A DNA stretch of 64,000 nucleotides from Actinomycetota bacterium (GCA_016871355.1 VFZC01000008.1:32874-96873); one strand, 5' to 3'. Counted from the first letter of the stretch, positions 25,804-34,445 are shown. Notes: generated by a model not told the origin, from the letters alone. Program-made: numbers and translations.

Positions 25804-25810
25804 GTCGCAG

Positions 25811-25816
25811 ACCATA
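25811..25816 (-). promoter_or_regulatory. orn: leaderless -10 box for orn
   Basis: TATGGT on the minus strand, 7 nt before GTG 25803. Confidence 0.6.
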
Positions 25817-25860
25817 GGCCATCCATGTGGCGCGGATCGAAGGCCGCCGGCGACACCGCC

Positions 25861-25866
25861 TATCGT
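25861..25866 (+). promoter_or_regulatory. dut: leaderless -10 box for dut
   Basis: TATCGT, 6 nt before GTG 25873. Confidence 0.6.
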
Positions 25867-25872
25867 CGAAGT

Positions 25873-26328
25873 GTGTCCGAAGCGTCCTGGCCCCGTGTGA
25901 GCGTTCCGGTCGTCCGTCTCGACGCCGATCTACCACTTCCCGCCTACGCACATGCAGGAGACGCCGGACTCGACTTGTTGGCACGCGAGGATGCGCTCGT
26001 GAGCGCGGGCGGTGGTCGGGTCCTCGTTCCGACCGGAATCGCTCTCGCCCTACCGCGGGGTACCGCGGCCTTCGTTCTGCCCCGCAGCGGGTTGGCACTG
26101 AAGCACGGTGTCACGGTCGTGAACAGTCCCGGTCTCGTCGACTGCGCCTACCGAGGCGAGATCAAGGTCGTATTGCTCAACACCGATCCGACCGCCGACT
26201 ATCAGGTTCGCCGCGGCGATCGCATCGCACAGCTCGTGGTGCAGTCGGTTCTGGAAGTGCAGTGGAACGAAGTCGAGTCGCTCGACGGCGACGACCGCGG
26301 CGGCGGATTCGGTCACTCCGGCCGCTAG
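25873..26328 (+). CDS. dut: dUTP diphosphatase
   Basis: A 151-residue trimeric-type dUTPase that converts dUTP to dUMP, keeping uracil out of DNA. The five motifs are visible in order: AHAGDAGLDL, PRSGLALKHG, the central VVNSPGLVDCAYRGEI with the catalytic Asp and beta-hairpin, RGDRIAQLVV, and the glycine-rich C-terminal arm GGGFGHSGR that closes over the nucleotide. GTG 25873 is chosen because of the TATCGT box 6 nt upstream; the longer open frame crosses the divergent orn promoter. It overlaps the convergent acyltransferase gene by 4 nt. Confidence 0.95.
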   Translation: MSEASWPRVSVPVVRLDADLPLPAYAHAGDAGLDLLAREDALVSAGGGRVLVPTGIALALPRGTAAFVLPRSGLALKHGVTVVNSPGLVDCAYRGEIKVVLLNTDPTADYQVRRGDRIAQLVVQSVLEVQWNEVESLDGDDRGGGFGHSGR

Positions 26329-27065
26329 GCGGCGGCTGACATCTCGTCGAGTTCGCGCGCGATCAGAGCCCGAACGTCGTCACGTAACTTCGGCATGTCG
26401 TCGATCGTCATTCCTTCGGTGGAAATCGGATCGAGGACACGGACCACCGCGTTCGAGTCGCCCAGTCGCCAGTCGTGTTTGCGTAGCGCGGTGCGTGTTC
26501 CGTGAACGACGAGCGGCAGGATCGGCACACCGGCGTCGATCGCCAGCCGGAACGCGCCATCTTTGAACGCGCCAAGTGAACCGTCGGCCGAACGCGTGCC
26601 TTCGGGGAAGATCATCACCGACACATTCTTGCGCAAGCGGTCGTGGCAAGCGGCCAGGGCCGCTGCACCACTCGCTCGATTGCCGCGCACCAAACGAATG
26701 TCGCCGGCCATCCGCATCATCCAACCCACCAGCGGAATCTTGAAGATCGTCTCCTTCGACATCCACTTCATCTCGATGGGCAGGTGACTGATGAGGAGGA
26801 TGTCGACGAAGCTCTCGTGATTGGACACCACCACGTACGGGTGTCGCTTGTCGGCGGGAAGTTGGCCGCTGGTCCGGAACTTCCACATCGGAGTGAGCAC
26901 TTGATGAACCACGGTCAGTTTGCGGAACAAGTAACCCGCGGCGTAGTGGCCCTTGTCGAAGGGAAGAGTGACGAGCCAGGTGACGAAGACCAGCGGCGTC
27001 CAGACGATGATGACGATCCCGAGGACCGCCCAACTCCAGACGCTGAGGATGCTTCTTCTGATCAC
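26325..27065 (-). CDS. plsC: 1-acyl-sn-glycerol-3-phosphate acyltransferase
   Basis: The 246-residue protein has an amino-terminal membrane helix (ILSVWSWAVLGIVIIVWTPL), the acyltransferase HX4D box in VSNHESFVD, and FPEGTRSADGSLG for phosphate binding, with an intervening WMSKETIFKIPLVGW. This is the usual layout of PlsC, which acylates lysophosphatidate to phosphatidate at the membrane. It is shorter and closer to canonical PlsC than the acyltransferase at 9599. The start is GTG 27065. It is transcribed away from cdd and converges on dut. Confidence 0.88.
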   Translation of the reverse strand: MIRRSILSVWSWAVLGIVIIVWTPLVFVTWLVTLPFDKGHYAAGYLFRKLTVVHQVLTPMWKFRTSGQLPADKRHPYVVVSNHESFVDILLISHLPIEMKWMSKETIFKIPLVGWMMRMAGDIRLVRGNRASGAAALAACHDRLRKNVSVMIFPEGTRSADGSLGAFKDGAFRLAIDAGVPILPLVVHGTRTALRKHDWRLGDSNAVVRVLDPISTEGMTIDDMPKLRDDVRALIARELDEMSAAA

Positions 27066-27113
27066 GCGCTATCCTCGCACACGGGGTCGACACCACACCG
27101 TCACACGGCGTCG

Positions 27114-27119
27114 TAAGTT
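27114..27119 (+). promoter_or_regulatory. cdd: leaderless -10 box for cdd
   Basis: TAAGTT, 7 nt before GTG 27127. Confidence 0.6.
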
Positions 27120-27126
27120 GTGGTCC

Positions 27127-27564
27127 GTGAGCGAGAACTGGCCGTATCCACCCGAACACCGCGTCGCCGAACTGTTCGCTGCCGCCAAGCGCGTGCAGGA
27201 GCAGGCTTACGCGCCGTACTCCCACTTCCTCGTGGGCGCAGCGATCCTGTCGTCGTCGGGTCGAATTCACGTTGGCTGCAACGTCGAGAACGCGGCCTAC
27301 CCCGTCGGCACGTGTGCCGAAGCGGGTGCCATCGCGGCGATGTGCGCCGCCGGTGATCGTGACATCGCGGTGCTCGTCACGATTTGCGACAGTGTCGACG
27401 TGGGTACGTGTTGCGGCGGTTGTCGTCAGCGCGTTCGTGAGTTCGCCCAACCGTCCACACCCATCTACGCGTGCGGTCCCGATGGTGTACGCGCGACCTT
27501 CACCATGGAGTCGCTCCTTCCCACGTCGTTCGGGCCCGAGAATCTGAGCGGTTTCGTGTCGTGA
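27127..27564 (+). CDS. cdd: cytidine deaminase
   Basis: A 145-residue homotetrameric-type cytidine deaminase. The zinc and catalytic motif CNVENAAYPVGTCAEAGAI contains the Cys and Glu, and the second cysteine pair is in TCCGGCRQ. The substrate-binding YAPYSHFLVGAAI is also present. It converts cytidine or deoxycytidine to uridine or deoxyuridine. The GTG start follows a TAAGTT box by 7 nt. The stop overlaps the deoC start (GTGA), so the two salvage enzymes are coupled, and dut lies just upstream. The frame upstream of 27127 is a shadow of plsC. Confidence 0.94.
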   Translation: MSENWPYPPEHRVAELFAAAKRVQEQAYAPYSHFLVGAAILSSSGRIHVGCNVENAAYPVGTCAEAGAIAAMCAAGDRDIAVLVTICDSVDVGTCCGGCRQRVREFAQPSTPIYACGPDGVRATFTMESLLPTSFGPENLSGFVS

Positions 27565-28298
27565 TCTCCGATCGCGAGATCGCGCAGCGGGCGCTCGTCT
27601 GTCTCGATCTGACGAATCTCGACGACCAGTGCACTCGAGACGACGTGATTCGTCTGTGTGCGCGGGCGACGACTCCTTTCGGACACGTCGCCGCGGTATG
27701 CGTGTGGCCACGGTTCGTCGCCACGGCAGCCGAGTGTCTGGCTGGTCGTGACGTCGACATCGCCACCGTCGTGAATTTCCCGTCGGGAGACGAACCACTC
27801 GGCGATGTGGTCGACATGACGCGAGCATCGCTGGCAGACGGAGCCACGGAGATCGATCTCGTTCTTCCGTATTCGTCGTTCGTTCGTGGCGACACCGCCC
27901 GCGCGAGCGAGTACGTGTCGACGGTGCGACGTGTCGTGCCGTCCGAGTGCCACCTCAAGGTGATCCTCGAAACCGGTGAAATCGGCGACGTCGGTCTCGT
28001 CGAGGCGGCCGCTCGACTGGCGATTGCCGCCGGTGCCGACTTCGTGAAGACCTCGACCGGCAAGACGAAGACGTCGGCCATACCCGAAGCCGTTCGCGCC
28101 ATGCTCGGTGTGATTCGCAACAGCGATGCAGTGGTGGGTATCAAGCCGTCGGGCGGCATTCGCACGATCGCCGACGCCCGGTTGTACCTCGGTCTCGCCG
28201 ACGAGATCATGGGTCCGGCCTGGGCCACGCCGCACACGTTCCGGTTCGGCGCGAGTGGGCTTCTCGATGCGATCCTCACGACGCTCGGCGTAACCTGA
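27561..28298 (+). CDS. deoC: deoxyribose-phosphate aldolase
   Basis: The 245-residue class I aldolase splits 2-deoxyribose 5-phosphate into glyceraldehyde 3-phosphate and acetaldehyde. The Schiff-base lysine is Lys163 in FVKTSTGK. Flanking signatures are TVVNFPSGDEPLGD, ATEIDLVLPYS, LKVILETGEI and GIKPSGGIR. The GTG start overlaps the cdd stop by 4 nt, which fixes it. With cdd and dut it forms a deoxynucleoside salvage group. Inside its 3' end lies a TAACCT box that seems to drive the next gene. Confidence 0.94.
   Translation: MISDREIAQRALVCLDLTNLDDQCTRDDVIRLCARATTPFGHVAAVCVWPRFVATAAECLAGRDVDIATVVNFPSGDEPLGDVVDMTRASLADGATEIDLVLPYSSFVRGDTARASEYVSTVRRVVPSECHLKVILETGEIGDVGLVEAAARLAIAAGADFVKTSTGKTKTSAIPEAVRAMLGVIRNSDAVVGIKPSGGIRTIADARLYLGLADEIMGPAWATPHTFRFGASGLLDAILTTLGVT
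28291..28296 (+). promoter_or_regulatory. leaderless -10 box for the 28303 gene
   Basis: TAACCT inside the end of deoC, 6 nt before ATG 28303. Confidence 0.55.
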
Positions 28299-28302
28299 CC
28301 TC

Positions 28303-29475
28303 ATGTCGCGCGTGCCGTTCCTGACCTCGAAACTGCAGGGGTTCGGCTCGACGATCTTCGCCGAGATGACCGCACTGGCTACCGAGACCGGCTCGATCAA
28401 TCTCGGACAGGGCTTTCCCGATTACGACGGACCGACCGACGTGCTCGACGCGGCCGTGGCCGCGATCCGCTCGGGGCAGAACCAGTATCCCCCGGGTCCG
28501 GGTGTGCCGGTTCTGCGGCAGGCGATCAGTGAACACCAGAAGCGTTTCTGGGGTCTCGACTACGACCCCGATCGCGAGATCTTGGTGACGGCCGGCGCGA
28601 CCGAGGCCTTGGCCGGATGCCTGCTCGGATTGCTCGAAACCGGTGACGAGGTCGCCCTCCTCGAACCGATGTACGACAGCTATCAGGCCTGTATCGCCTT
28701 GGCTGGTGCGGTGACGCGTCCGGTCACGTTGCGGCCGCCTTCCTATTCGTTCGATCCCGACGAGTTTCGTGCGGCCATCACGCCGAAAACTCGGGTGATC
28801 CTGCTCAACTCACCGCACAACCCCACCGGAGCGGTGTTGAACGACGAGCAGTTGAAGACGATCGCCGACGTCGCGATCGCCCACGATCTGATCGTCGTGT
28901 CCGACGAGGTGTACGAACACCTCACCTACGACGGTGTCGTCCACCGATCGATTGCATCGCTGCCCGGTATGAAGGAGCGAACACTCGTGATCTCGAGCGG
29001 TGGCAAGACCTTCAATACCACCGGCTGGAAGGTGGGTTGGGTGTGCGGCCCGGCTCCGCTCGTGGCCGCGGCGCGGGCCGCCAAGCAGTTCCTCACGTAC
29101 GTGTCGTCGGGGCCGTTCCAACCCGCCATCGCGACCGGACTTCGCCTGCCCGACGAGTACTTCGTCGAGTTGGCTCGTGACTTGCAGACCAAGCGTGATC
29201 GTCTCATGACCGGCTTGACTGAGGCTGGCTTCGACGTCTTCGAGCCGGCCGGTACGTACTTCGTCACCGTCGACATCCGACCGGTCGACCCGTCGGGTGA
29301 CGGCTATGCGTTCTGCCGTTCGTTGCCGGCTCGTTGTGGTGTGGTCGGAATCCCGAACGTCGTGTTCTACGACCGTGCTCACGAGAACGAAGGCCGTCAT
29401 CTGGTTCGCTTCGCCTTCTGCAAGCGATTCGAACTCATCGACGAAGCCGTCACTCGGCTGAAGGGGCTCTCGTGA
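28303..29475 (+). CDS. PLP-dependent aminotransferase, kynurenine/glutamine transaminase (KAT/YbdL) type
   Basis: This 390-residue class I/II aminotransferase carries the PLP lysine at Lys235 (SSGGKTFNTTGWKVGW). The fold I signature NSPHNPTGAVL, the start MTALATETGSINLGQGFPD and the YPPGPGVPVLRQAI loop are typical of the group that includes glutamine transaminase K, methionine aminotransferase and kynurenine aminotransferase. Its stop overlaps the start of a nitrilase-type amidase by 4 nt. That pairing suggests transamination of glutamine or methionine followed by hydrolysis of the 2-oxo-acid amide. The exact amino donor is not fixed by sequence. Confidence 0.9.
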   Translation: MSRVPFLTSKLQGFGSTIFAEMTALATETGSINLGQGFPDYDGPTDVLDAAVAAIRSGQNQYPPGPGVPVLRQAISEHQKRFWGLDYDPDREILVTAGATEALAGCLLGLLETGDEVALLEPMYDSYQACIALAGAVTRPVTLRPPSYSFDPDEFRAAITPKTRVILLNSPHNPTGAVLNDEQLKTIADVAIAHDLIVVSDEVYEHLTYDGVVHRSIASLPGMKERTLVISSGGKTFNTTGWKVGWVCGPAPLVAAARAAKQFLTYVSSGPFQPAIATGLRLPDEYFVELARDLQTKRDRLMTGLTEAGFDVFEPAGTYFVTVDIRPVDPSGDGYAFCRSLPARCGVVGIPNVVFYDRAHENEGRHLVRFAFCKRFELIDEAVTRLKGLS

Positions 29476-30245
29476 AGTTCGCCGCGGTGCAACACGACAT
29501 CGCGTGGTGCAACCGACAGGCCAATTTCGCGCATCTGTCCGATCTGATCGCAGCAGCGGTCGATCGTGGGGCCAAGTTCGTTCTGCTCTCCGAAACCTTC
29601 TCCACCGGCTTCGCCGTCGAGTCACCCGACTTCGCCGAAGAAGAAGGTGGGCCGTCATCGCAGTTCTTGGTGACTCAGGCTCGCCACCACGGTGTGTGGG
29701 TCGCTGGTTCGTGTCCGGAGATCCCGACCGAGTCGTCAGCCGACGATCGTCGTCCGGCCAACACCTTGGTGGTGGCCGCACCCGACGGAACGGTGCACCG
29801 TTACCGCAAGATTCATCCGTTCACGTTCGGTGGCGAGGACCGTCATGTTCGGCCGGGCACCGAACCGGTCACGATCACCGTGGGCGATCTTCGAGTGTCG
29901 CTCTTCGTGTGTTACGACCTGCGTTTCTCCGACGAGTTCTGGCCGTTGGCCCGCGACACCGATGTGTACGTGGTGCCGGCCAACTGGCCCGAGCCTCGCC
30001 GCGAGCACTGGATGACGTTGCTGCGCGCCCGGGCCATCGAGAACCAGGCCTACGTGGTGGGCTGCAATCGCGTGGGATCGGGTGGGGGTCTCCACTATTC
30101 GGGTGACAGTTGCATCGTCGATCCCTACGGAGACGTGTTGGCCAGCCAGCGCTACGGCGAAGGAATTCTGTTGGCCGATGTCACGGCCGACAGGGTGAAG
30201 GAAGTACGCGAGCGCTTCCGCTTCCTGCCCGATCGACGCTCGTGA
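29472..30245 (+). CDS. carbon-nitrogen hydrolase, probable omega-amidase
   Basis: The 257 residues form a nitrilase-superfamily enzyme with the catalytic triad Glu41 (LLSETFSTGF), Lys113 (YRKIHPF) and Cys147 (LFVCYDLRF). The ending RFRFLPDRRS is typical of YafV/Nit2-like omega-amidases, which hydrolyse 2-oxoglutaramate and 2-oxosuccinamate. The GTG start overlaps the transaminase stop (GTGA), and that coupling with a glutamine transaminase-like enzyme supports this role. It abuts the convergent acetyltransferase gene with no gap. A simple amidase with another substrate remains possible. Confidence 0.87.
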   Translation: MKFAAVQHDIAWCNRQANFAHLSDLIAAAVDRGAKFVLLSETFSTGFAVESPDFAEEEGGPSSQFLVTQARHHGVWVAGSCPEIPTESSADDRRPANTLVVAAPDGTVHRYRKIHPFTFGGEDRHVRPGTEPVTITVGDLRVSLFVCYDLRFSDEFWPLARDTDVYVVPANWPEPRREHWMTLLRARAIENQAYVVGCNRVGSGGGLHYSGDSCIVDPYGDVLASQRYGEGILLADVTADRVKEVRERFRFLPDRRS

Positions 30246-30722
30246 TCAGCGCAGTCGTTTGGCCATCAGGCTGACGGTTTTCCCCGGTCGGGTTTCTTGT
30301 TGGCTCACCTCGACGAAGCCTTCACGAGCGTGAAAACGCAGTGACCCTTCGTTCAGAGGCTTCACGTTCACCTCGAGTGTGAACCAATCGGCTTGCGCTC
30401 GCTGCTCGACTTCGCGGTACAGCAGCGGACCGATTCCTCGTCCCCGCCAGCCGTCGGTGACCGCCACGCGATCGAGGTACACGAAGCTCGTGTAGTTGTC
30501 GCAGAAGTAGAGATAGTTGGGGCTGTCGTAGTCGACACCCGGGGGCAGGACCATGCAAAAGCCGCGTACCGCTCCTTCGGCTTCGACCACTAAGTTCATC
30601 GACGACACTCCGAAGATGTGTTCGAAGTCGACGAACGTCTCTTCACCGACGGCCGGAACGTTCTCTTGGTTGATGGCATGAGCGATTGCCAGATCGGCAG
30701 TTGTCATGTCGCGAACGATCAC
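30246..30722 (-). CDS. GNAT family N-acetyltransferase
   Basis: A 158-residue GNAT protein. The acetyl-CoA pyrophosphate loop is RGRGIGPLLY, after the strand VYLDRVAVTDGW. The C-terminal part (NEGSLRFHAREGFVEV) is the usual splayed strand with the N-x-x-x-x-F-x-x-x-GF pattern. The acceptor is unknown. The GTG start lies 6 nt after a TAGTTT box on the minus strand, and its promoter faces that of the ABC operon across a 65-nt gap. No signal peptide is present. Confidence 0.85.
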   Translation of the reverse strand: MIVRDMTTADLAIAHAINQENVPAVGEETFVDFEHIFGVSSMNLVVEAEGAVRGFCMVLPPGVDYDSPNYLYFCDNYTSFVYLDRVAVTDGWRGRGIGPLLYREVEQRAQADWFTLEVNVKPLNEGSLRFHAREGFVEVSQQETRPGKTVSLMAKRLR

Positions 30723-30728
30723 ACGACG

Positions 30729-30734
30729 AAACTA
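30729..30734 (-). promoter_or_regulatory. leaderless -10 box for the GNAT gene
   Basis: TAGTTT on the minus strand, 6 nt before GTG 30722. Confidence 0.6.
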
Positions 30735-30774
30735 CTCCGATCGAATGGCATCGGGTGCCGAGCGCGTCTCCCAC

Positions 30775-30780
30775 TAGGGT
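30775..30780 (+). promoter_or_regulatory. leaderless -10 box for the ABC-2 operon
   Basis: TAGGGT, 7 nt before GTG 30788. Confidence 0.6.
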
Positions 30781-30787
30781 TCTCGTC

Positions 30788-31720
30788 GTGTCCGGTGGTG
30801 AAGCGGTGATCGAGGCGCGAGGCCTCGTGAAGAGATTCGGCGACTTCGAAGCCGTCAAGAATGTCGATTTCCGGATCGAACGTGGCGAGTCGTTCGGCTT
30901 CCTCGGTCCGAACGGTGCCGGTAAGTCGAGCACCATGCGCATGATCGGTTGCGTGTCGCCCGCGTCGGGTGGTGATCTGCGGATCTTCGGGCTCGACCCG
31001 ATGGAGCACGGCAGTCGTATTCGTGCCCGCATGGGTGTGGTTCCTCAGCAGGACAACCTCGACAGCGAGTTGACGGTGCTCGAGAACCTGGTGGTATACG
31101 GGCGGTACTTCGACATTCCTCGCGCCGACTGCAAGAAGCGGGCTGCCGAGTTGTTGGACTTCGTGCAATTGACCGACCGCGCCAACTCGCGGGTCGAACC
31201 GCTGAGCGGTGGCATGAAGCGACGTGTCACGATCGCCCGCAGCCTCATCAACCGACCCGAACTGTTGCTCCTCGACGAGCCCACCACCGGCCTCGATCCG
31301 CAGGCGCGCCACATCTTGTGGGACCGTCTGTATCGGCTCAAACAACAAGGTGTGACTCTCGTGCTCACCACCCACTACATGGATGAAGCCGAGCAACTGT
31401 GCGATCGGTTGGTGGTGATGGACGGTGGTCGCATCGTCGCCGAGGGTTCACCGCGGCAACTGATCGAAGAGCACTCGAGCCGCGAGGTGCTCGAGTTGCG
31501 CTTCTCGGCCGGCACCAACTCCGATCAAGCGGCCGTACTCGCGGGTCTCGGTGATCGGCAAGAGGTTCTCCCCGATCGTGTTCTCATCTACGCGGTCGAT
31601 GGTGAGGACGTTCTCGGTGAAGTGCATCGCCGTGGTGTGCCGCACGAGAGTGCGCTGGTGCGACGCAGTTCGCTCGAAGACGTTTTCTTGCGGCTGACCG
31701 GCCGCAGTCTGGTGGAGTGA
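30788..31720 (+). CDS. ABC-2 exporter ATP-binding protein (NodI/drug-resistance type)
   Basis: The 310-residue ATPase has Walker A GPNGAGKSSTM, the Q-loop region VVPQQDNLDSELTV, the signature LSGGMKRRV, Walker B LLLLDEPTTGLD and the switch His in TTHYMDEAEQLCD. A C-terminal extension of about 80 residues is typical of daunorubicin-resistance and NodI-like ATPases. GTG 30788 is chosen from the TAGGGT box 7 nt upstream; the open frame before it has no family similarity. It energises the two permeases that follow with overlapping starts. Confidence 0.92.
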   Translation: MSGGEAVIEARGLVKRFGDFEAVKNVDFRIERGESFGFLGPNGAGKSSTMRMIGCVSPASGGDLRIFGLDPMEHGSRIRARMGVVPQQDNLDSELTVLENLVVYGRYFDIPRADCKKRAAELLDFVQLTDRANSRVEPLSGGMKRRVTIARSLINRPELLLLDEPTTGLDPQARHILWDRLYRLKQQGVTLVLTTHYMDEAEQLCDRLVVMDGGRIVAEGSPRQLIEEHSSREVLELRFSAGTNSDQAAVLAGLGDRQEVLPDRVLIYAVDGEDVLGEVHRRGVPHESALVRRSSLEDVFLRLTGRSLVE

Positions 31721-32502
31721 TGACCACGCTGCCGGCCGTACGAGTCTGGGAGTACTACGCAACCATCCTGCGTCGCACCTGGAAGACCGAGGTCGTGCTG
31801 GGCTTGCTGCAACCCCTCGTTTTCCTGCTCGGCATGGGCCTCGGTGTCGGATCGCTCGTCAACTCGCGCCAATCCTCGGTCGACGCGTTGGGCGGAGTTC
31901 CGTACGTGGCGTTTCTCGCGCCCGGCCTTCTTGCCACCACCGCGATGATCGTCGGCTCGTTCGAGTCCACCTACCCGGTGATGGCTGGTTTCAAGTGGCA
32001 AGGTTTCTTCGAGGCGATGGCGGCCACTCGCTTGTCGCCCATGCAGATCGTGCGCGGCCTGTTCTTGTGGTTGGCCACGCGCATCGGAATCTTCGTGGCC
32101 GGTGTCGTGGTGGTTCTCGCACTGTTCCCCGACACTCGATCGTGGGGACTCGTTCTGGCGGTGCCCGCGGCTGTTCTGTGCGGCCTGTCGTTCGCCGCCG
32201 TGATCGCGGCCTACGCCGCGGTGTGCGAATACGACGCGTCGTTCAATTACGTGCAGCGCTTCATCATCACGCCACTGTTCCTTTTCGGAGGGGCGTTCTA
32301 CCCGATCGAATCATTGCCGGTCGGCTTGCGTCCCATCGCCTGGGTGACTCCGCTGTGGCACGGGGTCGAGTTGTGTCGCGGCTTCTCGCTGCACACGATG
32401 GGCTTCGTCACCGCTCTCGGGCACCTCGCCGTGATCGTGGCGTACATCGCGGTTGGCATCGTCATGTGTCGTCGTCTCTTCATCCGGCGGTTGTACCGAT
32501 GA
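31720..32502 (+). CDS. ABC-2 type permease, first subunit
   Basis: A 260-residue membrane protein with six predicted helices in the ABC-2/NodJ layout (TEVVLGLLQPLVFLLGMGLG near the start, ITPLFLFGGAFYPIESLP near the end). It would form half of the export channel with the next gene product. The ATG overlaps the ATPase stop (TGATG); a GTG three bases earlier is also possible. The cargo is unknown: NodJ-like systems export lipo-oligosaccharides, and relatives export polyketides or lipids. Confidence 0.88.
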   Translation: MTTLPAVRVWEYYATILRRTWKTEVVLGLLQPLVFLLGMGLGVGSLVNSRQSSVDALGGVPYVAFLAPGLLATTAMIVGSFESTYPVMAGFKWQGFFEAMAATRLSPMQIVRGLFLWLATRIGIFVAGVVVVLALFPDTRSWGLVLAVPAAVLCGLSFAAVIAAYAAVCEYDASFNYVQRFIITPLFLFGGAFYPIESLPVGLRPIAWVTPLWHGVELCRGFSLHTMGFVTALGHLAVIVAYIAVGIVMCRRLFIRRLYR

Positions 32503-33305
32503 CATCGACGTTCCTCGTGGCCCGGGTGATTCCGCCCATTTTCCGTGGTGCTCGTCGTCCGCAACGCATGGTCGAGCGAAGCATTCTCGTCTACCGCCGT
32601 ACGTGGATGATCCTGGTCTCCGGATTCTTCGAACCGCTCTTCTACTTGTTGTCCATCCGTATCGGATTCGGTTCGTTGGTTGGTGACGTCGACTTCGCCG
32701 GCCGGAGCATCGATTACGCGAAGTTCGTCGCTCCCGCTCTCATGGCCAGTTCGGCCATGAACGGCGCGGTCTACGACAGCACGATGAACATCTTCTCCAA
32801 GTTGCGCCACGAGCGTCTCTACGACGCGGTGCTCGCCACCCCGATGAGCTCGAAGGATGTGGCCTTGGGTGAGATCGGTTGGGCGCTCCTGCGCGGAACG
32901 ATCTACTCGACCACGTTCCTGGTGTGTCTCCTCGGCCTCGGCATGGCCGACAGTGCTTGGGTGGTGCTGTCCTTGCCGGCGTGCATGCTCGTGGGCCTGG
33001 CCTTCGCCTCGGTCGGGATGGCCGCCACGACCTACATGCGGTCGTGGGTCGACTTCGAATGGGTCCAGACCATCGTGATGCCGCTGTTCTTGTTCTCGGC
33101 CACTTTCTATCCCTTGTCGTCGTACGGCGATTGGGGCTGGCTCGTGCAGTTGAGTCCGCTCTATCACGGGGTGTCGCTCGTGCGGTGCGCATCACTCGGC
33201 ATCGGCACCTGGGGGATCCTGGTGCACGTGGCCGTGTTGCTCGGCATCTCGATCGTGGGTCTGAGCGTGTCGGCACGTCGCATCGACGAATTGCTCTTGA
33301 AGTAG
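32499..33305 (+). CDS. ABC-2 type permease, second subunit
   Basis: The 268-residue protein is a paralogue of the preceding permease, with the same six-helix plan (MILVSGFFEPLFYLLSIRIG and VMPLFLFSATFYPLSSYG). Two different permeases plus one ATPase suggest a heterodimeric channel. The ATG overlaps the upstream stop by 4 nt, which settles the start even though the frame is open for a further 168 codons upstream (a shadow of the first permease). The operon ends here; a leaderless promoter for msrA follows 31 nt on. Confidence 0.88.
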   Translation: MTSTFLVARVIPPIFRGARRPQRMVERSILVYRRTWMILVSGFFEPLFYLLSIRIGFGSLVGDVDFAGRSIDYAKFVAPALMASSAMNGAVYDSTMNIFSKLRHERLYDAVLATPMSSKDVALGEIGWALLRGTIYSTTFLVCLLGLGMADSAWVVLSLPACMLVGLAFASVGMAATTYMRSWVDFEWVQTIVMPLFLFSATFYPLSSYGDWGWLVQLSPLYHGVSLVRCASLGIGTWGILVHVAVLLGISIVGLSVSARRIDELLLK

Positions 33306-33335
33306 TCCCGTACGGCGAAGCGAAACGAGTCGCCG

Positions 33336-33341
33336 TAATCT
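33336..33341 (+). promoter_or_regulatory. msrA: leaderless -10 box for msrA
   Basis: TAATCT, 6 nt before ATG 33348. Confidence 0.62.
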
Positions 33342-33347
33342 GACGAC

Positions 33348-33998
33348 ATGTTGTTCGCCAAGAAGAACGCGTCGATGGTGTCACCCCAGCAGGCCCTCCC
33401 CGGTCGAACCGACCAGACCATGCCGGTCCCCGCGCAACACCATGCTCTCGGCACTCCCCTCGTCGGTCCGTGGCCGAGCGGTTTCGAGACGGCCATCTTC
33501 GGGATGGGTTGCTTCTGGGGAGCCGAGCGCAAGTTCTGGCAGGTCGACGGCGTGTATTCGACGGCCGTTGGCTACGCCGGTGGCTACACCCCCAATTGCA
33601 CGTACGAGGAGTGCTGCAGTGGCCTCACGGGTCATGCCGAAGTCGTGCTGGTCGTATTCGACCCGGCCAAGGTGTCGTACGACGACTTGCTCCGTGTCTT
33701 CTGGGAGAACCACGACCCCACACAAGGCATGCGCCAAGGCAACGACATCGGAAGTCAGTACCGAAGCACGGTTTACTCACTGAACGATGCGCAGTTGTCG
33801 GCCGCGCAGGCATCGGCCTCGGTCTTCCAGGAGCGACTCACCACCGCTGGTTATCCGCTGATCACCACCGAGATCGCGCCGGCCGGGCCGTTCTTCTACG
33901 CCGAGCCCTACCACCAGCAGTATTTGTCGAAGAACCCGAACGGTTATTGCGGAATTGGTGGCACGGGTGTGTCGTGCCCCATCGGCACGCGCGCCTGA
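33348..33998 (+). CDS. msrA: peptide-methionine (S)-S-oxide reductase
   Basis: This 216-residue MsrA reduces methionine S-sulfoxide in proteins and free methionine. The catalytic motif [14 protein letters not shown] is present, followed by [30 protein letters not shown] and YRSTVY. The C-terminal [18 protein letters not shown] contains the resolving cysteines. An amino-terminal extension of about 45 residues ([18 protein letters not shown]) is typical of actinobacterial MsrA. A TAATCT box sits 6 nt before the ATG. It converges on the nucleoside deoxyribosyltransferase gene. Confidence 0.94.
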   Translation: MLFAKKNASMVSPQQALPGRTDQTMPVPAQHHALGTPLVGPWPSGFETAIFGMGCFWGAERKFWQVDGVYSTAVGYAGGYTPNCTYEECCSGLTGHAEVVLVVFDPAKVSYDDLLRVFWENHDPTQGMRQGNDIGSQYRSTVYSLNDAQLSAAQASASVFQERLTTAGYPLITTEIAPAGPFFYAEPYHQQYLSKNPNGYCGIGGTGVSCPIGTRA

Positions 33999-34010
33999 CG
34001 TCGTCGACGA

Positions 34011-34445
34011 TCAGGAGTTGGCGAGCTTCCACGCCACGAGCGCACCTTCGAGTTCGTCGAGTGAACGAACGAGGGTGTTCATCGAACACTGCATCATGAG
34101 GTTGACGACTTCGTCGGGTGCGGGAAACCGTGCTCGCCAGTCGGTGAACAAACCGATGCTGTACTTTCCGAGCCCGTACGCGTAACCGAGTTCCCAGGCG
34201 GTTCCATCGTCGGTGGTGATGCCGTTGAGGTTGGCCACGATCACGTCGCACCGGTCGATGCCGCCCTTGTCGTTCTCGAAGATCGTGCGCACGTTGTGAG
34301 CAGTCTTGGGTGGATTGTCGCGATGAGGCAGGAACGTGTCGAAGCCGAGTGAACGAATGAGCGCATCGACTTTTTCGATGAACCAGCGTTCACCTTCGTC
34401 GAACAGCGGACCGGCCACGTACACGTAGGGCTTGCGATCAGTCAT
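34011..34445 (-). CDS. nucleoside 2-deoxyribosyltransferase family protein
   Basis: A 144-residue protein of the Rossmann-like deoxyribosyltransferase fold. The start YVYVAGPLFDEGERWF, the central DRCDVIVANLNG and the catalytic-Glu segment DDGTAWELGYAYG are the family signatures. Members exchange bases on deoxynucleosides or cleave nucleoside monophosphates (RCL/DNPH1-like). Which of these applies is not settled by sequence. It is the last gene of a long minus-strand run and overlaps the end of the CoA-transferase gene by 8 nt. Confidence 0.85.
   Translation of the reverse strand: MTDRKPYVYVAGPLFDEGERWFIEKVDALIRSLGFDTFLPHRDNPPKTAHNVRTIFENDKGGIDRCDVIVANLNGITTDDGTAWELGYAYGLGKYSIGLFTDWRARFPAPDEVVNLMMQCSMNTLVRSLDELEGALVAWKLANS

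Noticed and set aside
31995..32498. 168 extra open codons before the second ABC permease
   Set aside because: They overlap the first permease in another frame and are Arg/Ser-rich. The ATG at 32499 with a 4-nt overlap explains the start.
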